Positions 8,653 through 17,315 of a DNA stretch of 50,860 nt are shown in pieces. The notes under the pieces were generated by a model. It was given only the letters and a program-made list of their open reading frames with translations, was not told the origin of the DNA and did not search any database. Source of the stretch: Anoxybacillus thermarum (GTDB lineage Bacteria > Bacillota > Bacilli > Bacillales > Anoxybacillaceae); assembly GCF_000836725.1 (NCBI RefSeq), contig NZ_JXTH01000012.1:1-50860 (forward strand), in the 5' to 3' direction. The translations under genes were made by a program, and so were the position numbers. Every line of letters begins with the position of its first letter. Positions within the stretch are counted from its first letter, which is position 1.

Positions 8653-8670
8653 AGGCACCAACCTCCTTTT

Positions 8671-8733
8671 TTTGACTTTGACTATATTTGACCTTTCTGA
8701 CTTTATTATAATTTGACCTTTTTTGACTTTCAA
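8671..8733 (-). promoter_or_regulatory. clpE promoter with CtsR operators
   Basis: On the minus strand, TTGAAA (8733-8728), a 17-base spacer and TATAAT (8710-8705) form a good vegetative promoter. One CtsR heptad pair lies at 8728-8712 (AGTCAAAAAAGGTCAAA), inside the spacer. A second lies at 8693-8677 (GGTCAAATATAGTCAAA) after the -10, and a further half-site follows. The match to the CtsR consensus (RGTCAAANANRGTCAAA) is essentially complete. Confidence 0.9.
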
Positions 8734-8769
8734 GACCTTTTTTAAAAAAATAAAAAATTTTTTCGAGAT

Positions 8770-8795
8770 GAAAAAAACTGCCGCAATGGGCAGTT
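8770..8795 (-). terminator. Rho-independent terminator of the PAS chemoreceptor gene
   Basis: On the minus strand, AACTGCC (8795-8789) pairs with GGCAGTT (8782-8776) and a run of T follows. It overlaps the stop codon and separates the gene from the clpE promoter. Confidence 0.8.
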
Positions 8796-9648
8796 ACATT
8801 AGTTTCGTCAATTTATCTGTAATTTTCACCATATGTTGCTGTACTTGATGAAGTTCGTCGATCGCTTCGGCGCTGTCGTTTATTTTTTCCGCCACTTCTT
8901 GAAGCATATGAACCATCTCTAACACCGAGTTTGTAATATGATTCAACTGTTCTGAAATGTCTTCCGCGGAATGTTTGCTTTTTTCCGCCATTTTGCGCAC
9001 TTCTTCTGCGACGATCGCAAAGCCGCGACCGTGTTCGCCAGCGCGAGCCGCCTCAATCGCAGCGTTTAATCCGAGCAAATTTGATTGCATCGCAATGTCT
9101 TTCACGAACGAAATGACACCTTGAATTTCCTCTGTGCTTTTGCTTACTTTTTCCGCTTTTTCGCCCAACTGTTTGACGTGATTGTTGATTAAGCGCGCCG
9201 TTTGTTGAATATCGCTCGTGCTTGCGTTCATTTCTTCTAGTAAACTCGCAAATTCTTCATTTAACGTTTGTTGACGGTCGGTGACATCAACTGCCACTTT
9301 AAAGACGGCTTGCACGTTGTCATTGTCGTCTAACACAGGGGCATATAGCGCCTCCAGCCATATATGTTTGCCGTCGCGTGTGACGCGTTGCACCGTTCCG
9401 TAAAACGGCTGTTTGTTTTTTAGGCGATCCCAAAATTGTGTATACTCGTAGCTGTTTGCGTATTCTGGAAGACAAAATTGACGGTGGGGTAAACCGAGCA
9501 ATTGTTGCTCCGTGTAGCCCATCGCTTGAAGAAATGCATCGTTTGCCCATAATATCGTCGTATCTGGGCGAAAGACAATCATCGCAAACGAGCGGGACAT
9601 CGATTCAAATAGGCGCTCTAAATCGAGCGGAATGGAACTTACTTTCAT
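8794..9648 (-). CDS. Soluble PAS-domain methyl-accepting chemotaxis-type protein
   Basis: The 284-residue product has no transmembrane segment. Residues about 15-130 form a PAS domain ([21 protein letters not shown], then [13 protein letters not shown]). A short MCP signalling hairpin follows, with the conserved tip [32 protein letters not shown]. The ATG at 9648 is preceded by GGAGG; the frame to 9672 has no ribosome site. It may sense redox state, light or a small ligand in the cytoplasm and signal to CheA, but the ligand is not evident. It lies just downstream of a two-component operon. Confidence 0.85.
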   Translation of the reverse strand: MKVSSIPLDLERLFESMSRSFAMIVFRPDTTILWANDAFLQAMGYTEQQLLGLPHRQFCLPEYANSYEYTQFWDRLKNKQPFYGTVQRVTRDGKHIWLEALYAPVLDDNDNVQAVFKVAVDVTDRQQTLNEEFASLLEEMNASTSDIQQTARLINNHVKQLGEKAEKVSKSTEEIQGVISFVKDIAMQSNLLGLNAAIEAARAGEHGRGFAIVAEEVRKMAEKSKHSAEDISEQLNHITNSVLEMVHMLQEVAEKINDSAEAIDELHQVQQHMVKITDKLTKLM

Positions 9649-9684
9649 TTGTTTTCCTCCTCCCACTATCATAGATTTATTGTA

Positions 9685-11094
9685 CTATGATTCGTCGTAT
9701 AACGGCAATTGAATGTACACAGTCGTTCCTTTTCCTTGTTCGCTTTCAAAGCGAATCGATCCACCGTGTAGTTTTACAATTTGCTTGACGATCACAATGC
9801 CAAGACCTATGCCGCCATGTTCGCGCGAGCGGGAGCGGTCGGTTCGGAAAAATCGTTCGCCGAGCCGTTCAATGTCTTGTTTCGACATCCCTTGTCCTGA
9901 ATCGGAAATGACGAGCTCGCACATCGGATGTTTATTTACAGTGCGCAACGACATGTTGCCGCCAGAAGGAGTGTAGCGCAACGCATTATCAAGCAAGTTT
10001 TGCAACACTTGTTCGATGCGATCTGGGTCGCCATCAACGACTAAGTCATGGTCGACATCGAGGGAAAGGTGAATGCGTTTTTCCTGCAAGAGCGGCTCGT
10101 ATTTTTCTATCGTTTCCTCTATAAGCTGTGCGATCGAAAACGGGGTGCGCACGAGCGGATATGTGCCTTCTAATTGCGCTAAATCAAGCAAATCGCGCAC
10201 GAGACGTTGCATGCGGCTCGCTTCGCGGTGAATGAGCCTCATATATTTTTTTTGTTGTTCTTCGTCTTTCACCACACCGTCTAATAACGCTTCGCTATAT
10301 CCTTTCACATAGCTTAAAGGCGTACGCAATTCGTGGGAAACGTTCGCTAAAAATTCTTTTTTCCGTTCATCTTCTTTGGCGAGCGCATGCGCCATTTGAT
10401 TGAACGCCTTCGCTAATTGTCCGATTTCATCTTCCGTTTCGACATCCACTTGGACAGAAAAATCGCCCTGTGAGACGCGATAGGCCGCTTGTTGCATATG
10501 TTGCAGCGGTTTTGTGAAATGCATCGCAATTTTTCGTCCGACAAATACCGTAATGAATAAAAAAAGACTGCCGCCTAGCGCAACGAACGTTTGCATGCGC
10601 TCGAGCACATCTTCAATGGATGCGAGCGGAACGTACAAATATAAAATGCCCATGAGGCGATGTTCGTCCAACAAAGGAATGATGATGCCGACGATGTGGC
10701 GGTCAAACGTTTGTTCATATCCTTTTTTCGTTACCGTTTTCCCGGCAAGCAGTTGTTGCCGTTCTGTTTCGCTAATAATGGAATGATGATCGACTTCAAA
10801 CGGCAAGCAGGCGCTTAATTCACGCGGATTGTTCACGAGAACGATATCCGCATCTGATATGTCGTTTATGAGGGAAACGGTCGTGCGGAACGAGTCGGTA
10901 ATTTCCCCGCCTTTGTACTTTGTGGCGATGTTCATTCCCTCTCGCAGCAACCGTTGTTCGACGTTCGTTATATAAATGTTCTCATATACGTAAACGACAA
11001 CCGCGTATAAAAGCCCTACAGCAAGCACTAAAAAGGCGCTAATCGTTAACCATAGCTTTTGTTGTAAGGAAAGAGAATTAAACTGTTTCATCAA
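9685..11094 (-). CDS. Sensor histidine kinase, HAMP type
   Basis: The 469-residue kinase has an N-terminal helix (about 14-36), an extracytoplasmic sensor region (about 40-165), a second helix (about 168-188) and a HAMP domain to about 240. HisKA follows with phospho-acceptor His254 in SHELRTPL, then the ATPase domain (NLLDNALRY, GQGM, GGIGLGI). It overlaps the preceding response-regulator gene by 17 bases and surely phosphorylates it. The set resembles PhoR/ResE-type envelope sensors. The stimulus is unknown; the lipoprotein gene at the head of the operon may contribute to sensing. Confidence 0.9.
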   Translation of the reverse strand: MMKQFNSLSLQQKLWLTISAFLVLAVGLLYAVVVYVYENIYITNVEQRLLREGMNIATKYKGGEITDSFRTTVSLINDISDADIVLVNNPRELSACLPFEVDHHSIISETERQQLLAGKTVTKKGYEQTFDRHIVGIIIPLLDEHRLMGILYLYVPLASIEDVLERMQTFVALGGSLFLFITVFVGRKIAMHFTKPLQHMQQAAYRVSQGDFSVQVDVETEDEIGQLAKAFNQMAHALAKEDERKKEFLANVSHELRTPLSYVKGYSEALLDGVVKDEEQQKKYMRLIHREASRMQRLVRDLLDLAQLEGTYPLVRTPFSIAQLIEETIEKYEPLLQEKRIHLSLDVDHDLVVDGDPDRIEQVLQNLLDNALRYTPSGGNMSLRTVNKHPMCELVISDSGQGMSKQDIERLGERFFRTDRSRSREHGGIGLGIVIVKQIVKLHGGSIRFESEQGKGTTVYIQLPLYDES

Positions 11095-11749
11095 ATTTAT
11101 ATCCCACTCCCCATACCGTTTGGATGAGTTGCCCTGCTTCGCCTAATTTAATGCGCAACGTTTTAATATGCGTATCGACTGTGCGCGTGCTGCCGACGTA
11201 ATGAATGCCCCAGACGCGATCTAGCAGCTGTTCACGCGTAAATACTTGGCCGCGATGTTTTAAAAATAAGACGAGCAATTCAAATTCTTTTAACGTTAAA
11301 AGAACGGTTTTTCCGTTGACCGTGACTTTTCGCGCTTTTTCATCGACAACGATCGGACCTGCTTCGTATTGTGGAGCGGCGTCAGCCCCTTTCGTTCGTC
11401 GGAGTACAGCATGAACGCGCGCTACGACTTCATTCGGGCTAAACGGTTTTACGATGTAGTCGTCAGCCCCAATTTTAAGCCCATATACACGATCCCATTC
11501 ATCGCTTCGAGCCGTTAAAAAAATGATCGGCACTTGCGAACGCTCGCGCACGTGCATGCAAAAACGGTAGCCGTCGAGCTTCGGCATCATAATATCAAGT
11601 AAAATTAAATCGACATGTCTTCGTCCAAATTGTGCAAGCCCTTCTTCGCCGTCGTCTGCTTCGATGCACGTAAATCCTTCTGGCTCTAAATATAGGCGCA
11701 GCAATTCACGCATCTCTTTTTCATCGTCAATAATTAAAATCGTTGCCAC
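11078..11749 (-). CDS. OmpR/PhoB-family response regulator
   Basis: The 223-residue regulator has a receiver domain with Asp52 as phospho-acceptor (LILLDIMMP), the conserved Lys of IVKPF, and a C-terminal winged helix (TLKEFELLVLF, VWGIHYVGSTRTVDTHIKTLRIKLG). It lies between a beta-propeller lipoprotein gene and the kinase gene. A run of TTGTGAA repeats spaced 11 bases apart upstream of the operon (12770-12797) is a plausible binding site, since OmpR-type dimers bind direct repeats one helical turn apart. Confidence 0.9.
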   Translation of the reverse strand: MATILIIDDEKEMRELLRLYLEPEGFTCIEADDGEEGLAQFGRRHVDLILLDIMMPKLDGYRFCMHVRERSQVPIIFLTARSDEWDRVYGLKIGADDYIVKPFSPNEVVARVHAVLRRTKGADAAPQYEAGPIVVDEKARKVTVNGKTVLLTLKEFELLVLFLKHRGQVFTREQLLDRVWGIHYVGSTRTVDTHIKTLRIKLGEAGQLIQTVWGVGYKFDETV

Positions 11750-11751
11750 GT

Positions 11752-12744
11752 TTATTCCCCCTTTGCATCACGGAAAAAGATGTAAAACGGTCCGTATCCA
11801 ACAGAAACAGTATTTGTTTGTTCGAATGTTTTTTCATCAACAAAAAGTAGTTCGTTGCTGTCGTAGCTTGCGATGACGAGATCGTTTTTCGCCTTTGTCA
11901 TCGCAAACGGATTGGCGCCAATATTCAGATCGCGAATCAAGCGTTTTGTGTCTCGATCAAATGCATATAACATGTTCGATCCGTGACAAAGAACGTATAT
12001 CGCTTCGTTCGTTTGGGTGAATTGAATCGGCATCGTTTCTGCTTTCACACGTGTGATGAGACGCCCATCGACAAGCGAATGGACGTACGCTTCTTGTTGA
12101 ATCGTTGCTCCGCTGCCATGCCCGCCAACCCATAGCTCATCCGTTTCGGGAACGACGAAGCCGCTGACGGCGGAATCGAGCGTATCGACCGTTCGTGTCA
12201 CTCGTTTTGTCGTCTTGTCAATAAACGAAATCGCGCCATTTTTAAAATGAATAACAATCCATTGATTATGTTTATCGTCTTCTACGATTGAAAAAGGGGA
12301 CGGTGGAGTTGCGATCACTTCTTTCACTTTTCCATCAAACGTCATCAGCGACACCGTTCCTTTTTTTTCGTTGACGACGAGCAAGTCACGTTCGGTGACG
12401 AGCACATCCGTGATCCCTTTTTCTACGTTCCATCGTCTCGCTTCTCTTCCGGTCGATAACGTATAGGCGATCATTTCATCCATGTCTTGTCCGAATAAAA
12501 CGATCGTATCCCCGTCAGAAAGAAGGGTAGCTTTTGTGATCGGTTTTTTCACTTGCCATGTTGTGATTAACTGTTTCGTGTTATAATCAATAAATGACAA
12601 GCTTTGTTCTTTTATATTCACAACGCCGATGACCGCCTCGTCCCGTTTGATCGGGGTGTATGTTTGAGGAGTGCAGCTCGTTAAAAACATCACGATCATC
12701 AGCAAAAAAAGAAACGAACACGCATCGCACAAATCCTCCATCAC
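11752..12744 (-). CDS. Beta-propeller (YVTN-like) lipoprotein, N-terminus uncertain
   Basis: About 330 residues with repeated beta-propeller blades of the kind QSLSFIDYNTKQLITTW and NMLYAFDRDTKRLIRDL. The lipobox FLTSC should anchor it outside the membrane. The in-frame start (GTG 12744 or ATG 12741) gives an acidic N-terminus (MMEDLCDACSF), odd for a signal peptide. An ATG at 12725, 8 bases after GGAGGA, reads MRVRFFF and would continue into the same lipobox if the 7-base homopolymer at 12704-12710 had one more base. A frameshift or sequence error at the N-terminus is therefore likely. It heads the operon with the response regulator and kinase, three bases apart, so it may be a sensory accessory. 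Confidence 0.75.
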   Translation of the reverse strand: MMEDLCDACSFLFLLMIVMFLTSCTPQTYTPIKRDEAVIGVVNIKEQSLSFIDYNTKQLITTWQVKKPITKATLLSDGDTIVLFGQDMDEMIAYTLSTGREARRWNVEKGITDVLVTERDLLVVNEKKGTVSLMTFDGKVKEVIATPPSPFSIVEDDKHNQWIVIHFKNGAISFIDKTTKRVTRTVDTLDSAVSGFVVPETDELWVGGHGSGATIQQEAYVHSLVDGRLITRVKAETMPIQFTQTNEAIYVLCHGSNMLYAFDRDTKRLIRDLNIGANPFAMTKAKNDLVIASYDSNELLFVDEKTFEQTNTVSVGYGPFYIFFRDAKGE

Positions 12745-12769
12745 GTTTTAATATTATTGTAGCAAATAG

Positions 12770-12797
12770 TTGTGAATATTTTGTGAAACTATTGTAA
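12770..12797. promoter_or_regulatory. TTGTGAA direct-repeat array, probable response-regulator site
   Basis: TTGTGAA at 12770-12776, TTGTGAA at 12781-12787 and TTGTAAC at 12792-12798 are spaced exactly 11 bases apart. They lie between the divergent lipoprotein/RR/HK operon and the YtkA-like gene. Helical phasing of this kind is typical of OmpR/PhoB-family regulators. Confidence 0.5.
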
Positions 12798-12814
12798 CAC
12801 GGAAGGGGATTCAA

Positions 12815-13189
12815 ATGAAAAAATGGTTTTTGTTGTTTTCGTTCATTTTGCTTGTTGTCGCTGGTTGTGCGAGCAAGGCGGAAGAAGAAGAGTTGGCGTA
12901 TTTAGACGTCAAAATGGCGGTAGAAGAAAAGCTTCCGGCTAATCAAGAAGTCGAGCTCGCATGTTTAGTGACATATGGCGATGAAAAAGTAACGGATGCA
13001 TCAGAAGTGAAATTTGAAGTATGGAAACATGGAACAGAAGACAGACAAATGATTGAAGGAAAACATGCCGGCGACGGAAAATATGTCGCGAACTATACGT
13101 TTGCAACAAAAGGAACTTATTCCGTTGTGGCGCATGTGACGGCGAAAAATATGCATAATATGCCAAAAATCGATGTAGTTGTAGAATAA
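12815..13189 (+). CDS. YtkA/FixH-like lipoprotein
   Basis: The 124-residue product has a lipoprotein signal (MKKWFLLFSFILLVVAGC; Cys18). A single immunoglobulin-like YtkA/FixH domain follows (EVELACLVTYGDEKVTDASEVKFEVWKHG, then GKYVANYTFATKGTYSVVAHVTAKNMH). Such domains occur in extracytoplasmic proteins tied to metal or respiratory functions; the exact role is unknown. The ATG follows GGAAGGGG. It is divergent from the two-component operon across a direct-repeat array, so it is a likely target of that regulator. Confidence 0.75.
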   Translation: MKKWFLLFSFILLVVAGCASKAEEEELAYLDVKMAVEEKLPANQEVELACLVTYGDEKVTDASEVKFEVWKHGTEDRQMIEGKHAGDGKYVANYTFATKGTYSVVAHVTAKNMHNMPKIDVVVE

Positions 13190-13218
13190 ACGGCGGAAAA
13201 TGTTCGCCGTTTTTTTTC
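13190..13218 (+). terminator. Rho-independent terminator
   Basis: ACGGCG (13190-13195) pairs with CGCCGT (13205-13210), followed by a run of T. It directly follows the YtkA-like gene. Confidence 0.8.
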
Positions 13219-13255
13219 ATATATATAGAAAAAATGGACGAGTGGGGGAGAGCGT

Positions 13256-14251
13256 ATGTGGATGAGGGCGATTCAAATTGCGTTTGTGTATGTCGGAACG
13301 GTCGTTGGGGCTGGATTTGCGACCGGAAAAGAAATTGTACAATTTTTTACGCAATACGGTGCAATTGGGTTTGTGACGATTGCGGCAAGCGGGGGGCTAT
13401 TTATTTTTTTCGGGACGCGTTTAATGATGATGGCGGCTCGGCTTCATGCCCGTTCATATGAACAGTTGAATAGTTATTTGTTTGGGAAATTAGGTTTTTT
13501 TGTAAATATATTTATGTTTATCGTTTTATTTAGCGTGACATCGGTCATGTTGTCAGGGGCGGGGGCGGTGTTTGAAGAACAGCTTCATATGCCGGCATAC
13601 GTCGGCCTTGTGCTCACGATCATCCTTGCTTTTGTGACGATGTTATTTGGTTTAAACGGCATTTTAAGCGTCAATATGATTGTCGTGCCGATGATGGTGA
13701 TATTTAGCTTATGTATTGCGATGATGAACGGAAGCGACGTCGTATGGACGAAGCCGCCGCTTGCTGCTTTTCTTTCTCCGTTTGCGTATGTGGCGTTTAA
13801 TTTAGCGATGGCGCAAGTCGTTCTCGTTCCGCTTGCAGCGGAAGTAAAAGATGAAAAGACGATTCGTCTCGGTGGTTGGCTTGGCGGCCTGTTGCTTATG
13901 TTTATTTTATTTAGCAGTCATGTTGCTCTTTCATTGTTGCCGCAATTGTCATCTTACAGCATTCCGATGGCGGAAGTGGTGAAACGTTCGCTTGCTTCGT
14001 TTTACTGGTTATATGTCGCCATCATTTATGGGGAAATTTTCACTTCGTTTATTGCAGGGGTGTTCGGATTGCATCGAAAATTGGCGTTTTTTTTTCGCCA
14101 GCCTATATATATTCTGATCGTGCTTTTGCTGGCGATGTATGCGTTTAGCTTAATTGGGTATCACGCGCTACTGACTGTATTGTATCCTTTATTTGGGTAT
14201 ATGAGCATCATTTTTATTTTCTTGCTTTTCTATCGAAAAATGCCTAGCTAG
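13256..14251 (+). CDS. ykvI: YkvI-family membrane protein
   Basis: This 331-residue protein has about ten transmembrane helices. Its N-terminus (IAFVYVGTVVGAGFATGKEIVQFF) carries the glycine-rich unwound first helix of LeuT-fold transporters and is typical of YkvI. Substrate unknown. In B. subtilis ykvI also lies between clpE and the que operon, which supports the name. The ATG at 13256 follows GGGGGAGAG. An ATG two codons later is also possible. Confidence 0.8.
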   Translation: MWMRAIQIAFVYVGTVVGAGFATGKEIVQFFTQYGAIGFVTIAASGGLFIFFGTRLMMMAARLHARSYEQLNSYLFGKLGFFVNIFMFIVLFSVTSVMLSGAGAVFEEQLHMPAYVGLVLTIILAFVTMLFGLNGILSVNMIVVPMMVIFSLCIAMMNGSDVVWTKPPLAAFLSPFAYVAFNLAMAQVVLVPLAAEVKDEKTIRLGGWLGGLLLMFILFSSHVALSLLPQLSSYSIPMAEVVKRSLASFYWLYVAIIYGEIFTSFIAGVFGLHRKLAFFFRQPIYILIVLLLAMYAFSLIGYHALLTVLYPLFGYMSIIFIFLLFYRKMPS

Positions 14252-14296
14252 AAAAAAAGAAGTGTAGTACATTGAATGTAGAGGAGGTGGGAGAGC

Positions 14297-14749
14297 GTGA
14301 AAAAAGCGGCGATTGCTTTCGTCGTCGGCATCTTTCTTTTCTTTACGCTTGAAACGTTCCATATCGTTCAATGGTATCGCGCTGATGTATGGTCGGCAGT
14401 TGTTTTTTCTTTTGGACTTATTGTTCATATATATGTGTTTAAGCGTCGTGCGCGGGAGCATGAAGCGTTCCTTTTATTGCCGGCTGCCATTGCGTTATGG
14501 ATGGGGGTTTTTTCATTATTTTTGCTTCATGGCGGAACGATGTACGTATTGGCGTTTACGATTGGTTTATTGGAATGGTGGGCGCTCAGCAAGGAAGAAT
14601 GGCTAAAACAGCCGACTCTCTTTTGTTTCGGGTGTAGCGTGATGGTTAGCTTAGAGGCAGGGGAGATGTTTTTAGTCCTTTTTGTTTTAATGATTGGTAT
14701 CGGGGCATATGCCTATCACACAAAAAGGGAGCGAGCCAATGTGTATTAG
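14297..14749 (+). CDS. Small membrane protein, unknown function
   Basis: The GTG start follows GAGGAGGTGGGAG. The 150-residue product has about five hydrophobic helices (residues 4-20, 30-47, 57-78, 80-95 and 118-140) with short basic loops. I do not recognise the family. It follows ykvI by 45 bases, on the same strand and with no terminator between, so the two may be cotranscribed. Confidence 0.65.
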   Translation: MKKAAIAFVVGIFLFFTLETFHIVQWYRADVWSAVVFSFGLIVHIYVFKRRAREHEAFLLLPAAIALWMGVFSLFLLHGGTMYVLAFTIGLLEWWALSKEEWLKQPTLFCFGCSVMVSLEAGEMFLVLFVLMIGIGAYAYHTKRERANVY

Positions 14750-14764
14750 GCTCGCTTTTCCTTT
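14731..14764 (+). terminator. Rho-independent terminator
   Basis: GCGAGCC (14731-14737) pairs with GGCTCGC (14749-14755), followed by TTTTCCTTTT. The hairpin includes the stop codon of the upstream gene. Confidence 0.75.
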
Positions 14765-16377
14765 TATTGCATATGGAAACGATTGATAATTCCCTTTAGC
14801 CGCTCGACTTCCTCCGCCAGCACCGCCGCTTCTTTTGCGAGTTGATGGACGCTCATCGCTTGTTGTTCCAGTCCGCTTGCTGTTTCGTGAACGACTTTTG
14901 TAAAGTCGTCAGCGATCGTATAAATATTTGTAATCGCTTCGTGCAGTTCGTTTCCTTCTTTTGCAGCTTGCTGCATAAGCGTGCGGTTTCGTTGAATTAA
15001 ATCGTGCAACTCATGTGACATCGTTTGAAAGTGAGCGAAACTTTCGGTCATTTTTGTTAGCGCTATCGTTGTTTCGTCGATTGCATTCGCTTGTTTCGTT
15101 ACGGTGTTCGCCACGTTTGATAATTGATAATGTGTATTCGCAAGCGATGATAAAATTTCATGTGCGAAAGCGTTCGTATGTTCTGCAAGTTTCCGTACTT
15201 CTGAGGCGACGACGGCAAATCCTTTGCCAGCTTCTCCTGCTCGTGCCGCTTCAATGGAAGCGTTTAACGCCAACATGTTCGTTTGTTCCGCAATCGCCGT
15301 AATGGCGGACACTTTTTGGATGAGCGCATCCGCTTCTTTCGCGACCGTTTGAATTTGTTTGGAGGTGTCGTTCATTTGTTGTTTTGTGTCGTTCATTTGT
15401 TGTTCAATGGCTTGCATATGAGTGTATCCTGTTTGGGCGGAGTGAAATGTCGTTTGCGCCCGTTCGACGACTTGTTCAATGTCTGTTTTGACGGTACGCA
15501 TGTAATCAAGCATCGTTTGAATGCGTTGGTTCGCTTCATCGACAAATGCCGTTTGTTTTTGCGCCCCTTCACGGAACGTTTCCATTGTTGCGGATACTTC
15601 ATCAAACGCCTCAGCGATTCGCTTCGCTTCTTCTTTTTGTTCGCGGCTCACATGTTCAACGGAGTAGGTTGCTTTTGCGATTTGTTGTAAAATAATGCGC
15701 AAACCGAGAATCACTTTGTTAATTTCATAGCCAATTTGATGAAAAGCGTTGCGCTTTCCGACCGTTTTCACTTCAGCATGAAGCTGTCCAGATGAGACAG
15801 AACGGGTGACGCCATACCACGCGTGCAGGCGGTTCATAATCGTGCGATAAAACGAAAAAGAAACGAGAAAGCTGATGAAACCGGTGACGCTCGTCAGCAA
15901 CGCAATTTGTTTGACCGGTAGATGCATGAGAAACGCAACAATAAAAAGAGCGATGGTTGGCAATAAGACGATCGTGCTAAACCACGTTTCCATATACGGT
16001 CGATGGATGAGACGCCCCATGCGCAAATTAAAGCGCTTTCCATTTTGTTCGAAAAGCGGACATGCGGCATCGATGAGCACTTCACCTGTATTTCGTTTAT
16101 ACAGTTGCAACAGTGGAGCAGTTGTTTTCGCAGATTTTTTTCCTACTTCGTCGTCAAACACCATCCCTTCGCGCAAACGGTTCGTATGCACAACACCTTT
16201 TCCGTCTTCATCGACGATGACGAAATATTCATCGCGCTCAAGATGGCGATCTAATACGTCGCGCAACGAATCGAGCTGTTGAGCGAGCGGTTCGTCTAAT
16301 CGCATCGTTCGTTTTACTTCTTTCGCTACCCGTTGTACTTTTTGCAAAGCTTTTTTCGCTTGTTTCGATTGCAGCAA
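14764..16377 (-). CDS. Methyl-accepting chemotaxis protein with cytoplasmic N-terminal sensor
   Basis: A 537-residue chemoreceptor. Unlike classical receptors, residues 1-130 have no membrane segment and look like a cytoplasmic PAS/Cache-like domain ([24 protein letters not shown]). Two adjacent helices follow (about 133-151 and 155-176) with almost no external loop, then a linker and the signalling hairpin ([34 protein letters not shown]). It likely senses an internal or membrane-borne signal. The start is TTG at 16377, behind GGGGGGAG. No other start codon with a ribosome site is near. Confidence 0.87.
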   Translation of the reverse strand: MLQSKQAKKALQKVQRVAKEVKRTMRLDEPLAQQLDSLRDVLDRHLERDEYFVIVDEDGKGVVHTNRLREGMVFDDEVGKKSAKTTAPLLQLYKRNTGEVLIDAACPLFEQNGKRFNLRMGRLIHRPYMETWFSTIVLLPTIALFIVAFLMHLPVKQIALLTSVTGFISFLVSFSFYRTIMNRLHAWYGVTRSVSSGQLHAEVKTVGKRNAFHQIGYEINKVILGLRIILQQIAKATYSVEHVSREQKEEAKRIAEAFDEVSATMETFREGAQKQTAFVDEANQRIQTMLDYMRTVKTDIEQVVERAQTTFHSAQTGYTHMQAIEQQMNDTKQQMNDTSKQIQTVAKEADALIQKVSAITAIAEQTNMLALNASIEAARAGEAGKGFAVVASEVRKLAEHTNAFAHEILSSLANTHYQLSNVANTVTKQANAIDETTIALTKMTESFAHFQTMSHELHDLIQRNRTLMQQAAKEGNELHEAITNIYTIADDFTKVVHETASGLEQQAMSVHQLAKEAAVLAEEVERLKGIINRFHMQ

Positions 16378-16483
16378 TTTTCTCCCCCCTTTTTCCCCTT
16401 ATTTCAAATATATAAAATTTTCAGATGATAAAAAAGTCATAAAAAAGAAAAATGAACAAATGATAAAAAGGGAGGTGAGACGA

Positions 16484-16597
16484 ATGACCCAATCGAAAAG
16501 ACAGAAGGAGCGGCAATGGACCGTTCGTAAACAAGCGCAAAATGAACCGCACGGGAAAGTGAAGTCGTTTGAACAACTAGCAAAAGAAGAAAAATAA
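16484..16597 (+). CDS. Very small basic protein, DUF6254-like
   Basis: A 37-residue open frame with a very good ribosome site (GGAGGTGAG, 7 bases before ATG) encodes MTQSKRQKERQWTVRKQ, then a HGKVKSFEQLAKEE tail. This pattern (basic head, HGKVKS, acidic helical tail) matches a family of tiny conserved Bacillus proteins that I recall as DUF6254. Function unknown. It has its own downstream terminator. Confidence 0.7.
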   Translation: MTQSKRQKERQWTVRKQAQNEPHGKVKSFEQLAKEEK

Positions 16598-16601
16598 ATG
16601 G

Positions 16602-16637
16602 AAAAGGCTGTCCAAAAGAAGTTTGTGACAGCCTTTT
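16602..16637. terminator. Bidirectional terminator
   Basis: AAAAGGCTGTC (16602-16612) pairs with GACAGCCTTTT (16627-16637). It serves the small protein gene on the plus strand and the repeat protein gene on the minus strand. Confidence 0.75.
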
Positions 16638-16643
16638 GCTTCG

Positions 16644-17222
16644 TTATCTTGCTTTTAACGCACGAATTTCGTTTTCATGTACAAGTGACCGAAGCGCAAG
16701 CGACTGAATGGCAAGTTCATGTCGCGCTTGGGTCGCGATGACATCATCTAGTTTTTGGGACATTTCAGCGAGGTTTTGCTTGATCGTTGATATTTCATTT
16801 ACTGCTTCTAATGTTTCTAGCACGGCTTGTTTAATGAGAGGAATGTCTGCGACGTCATCTTTTGTAGCCATACGTTGTTCAATGCTAATGATGTCATCTT
16901 TCGTGGCCATGCGTTGCTCAATGCTTGCGATATCATCTTTTGTGGCCATCGTTTGCTCGATGTGCTCGATGCGCTTGTCCATGGCAGCGATATCGTCTTT
17001 TGTGGCCATCGTTTGTTCGATGTGCTCGATGCGCTTGTCCATGGCAGCGATATCGTCTTTTGTCGCCATGCGTTGCTCAATGCTTGCGATGTCATCTTTT
17101 GTGGCCATCGTTTGTTCGATGTGCTCGATGCGCTTGTCCATGGCAGCGATATCGTCTTTTGTCGCCATGCGTTCGCGCAACAATGCAAGCTCATCGAAAA
17201 TGCGTTTGAGCATATCATCCAT
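16644..17222 (-). CDS. Coiled-coil protein with MATKDD repeats
   Basis: The 192-residue protein contains seven copies of MATKDD(I/V) in two alternating unit types: a 20-residue unit (MATKDDIAAMDKRIEHIEQT) and a 13-residue unit (MATKDDIASIEQR). They are preceded by a short N-terminal helix (MDDMLKRIFDELALLRER). A C-terminal heptad region follows (QNLAEMSQKLDDVIATQARHELAIQSL). The whole protein should be an extended coiled coil, with no signal peptide or membrane segment. The units are nearly identical at DNA level, so the copy number may vary between strains. Function unknown. ATG 17222 follows GGAGGTGAG. Confidence 0.8.
   Translation of the reverse strand: MDDMLKRIFDELALLRERMATKDDIAAMDKRIEHIEQTMATKDDIASIEQRMATKDDIAAMDKRIEHIEQTMATKDDIAAMDKRIEHIEQTMATKDDIASIEQRMATKDDIISIEQRMATKDDVADIPLIKQAVLETLEAVNEISTIKQNLAEMSQKLDDVIATQARHELAIQSLALRSLVHENEIRALKAR
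16855..17180. repeat. In-frame tandem repeats, 60- and 39-base units
   Basis: Near-identical units, recognisable on the plus strand by ATCGTCTTTTGT, GCCAT and GATGCGCTTGTCCAT, recur through the gene. Unit lengths are multiples of three, so gain or loss of units keeps the frame. Confidence 0.8.
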
Positions 17223-17274
17223 GTTTACTCACCTCCCCCGACAAAATTATATCATCGCATAAAAAAGAAAGCGA

Positions 17275-17308
17275 TAAAAAAAGATGCCCCAAACTAATAT
17301 GAGGCATC
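17275..17308 (-). terminator. phoU terminator
   Basis: On the minus strand, GATGCC (17308-17303) pairs with GGCATC (17288-17283), followed by a T-run. Confidence 0.75.
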
Positions 17309-17315
17309 CGAATGT

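Noticed and set aside
16855-17180. Regularly spaced repeats that look like a CRISPR array
   Set aside because: Units abut without unique spacers and are in-frame codons of the MATKDD protein.
16708-17297. Long plus-strand open frames through the repeat gene
   Set aside because: They are antisense shadows; the minus-strand frame has a ribosome site and coherent coiled-coil repeats.
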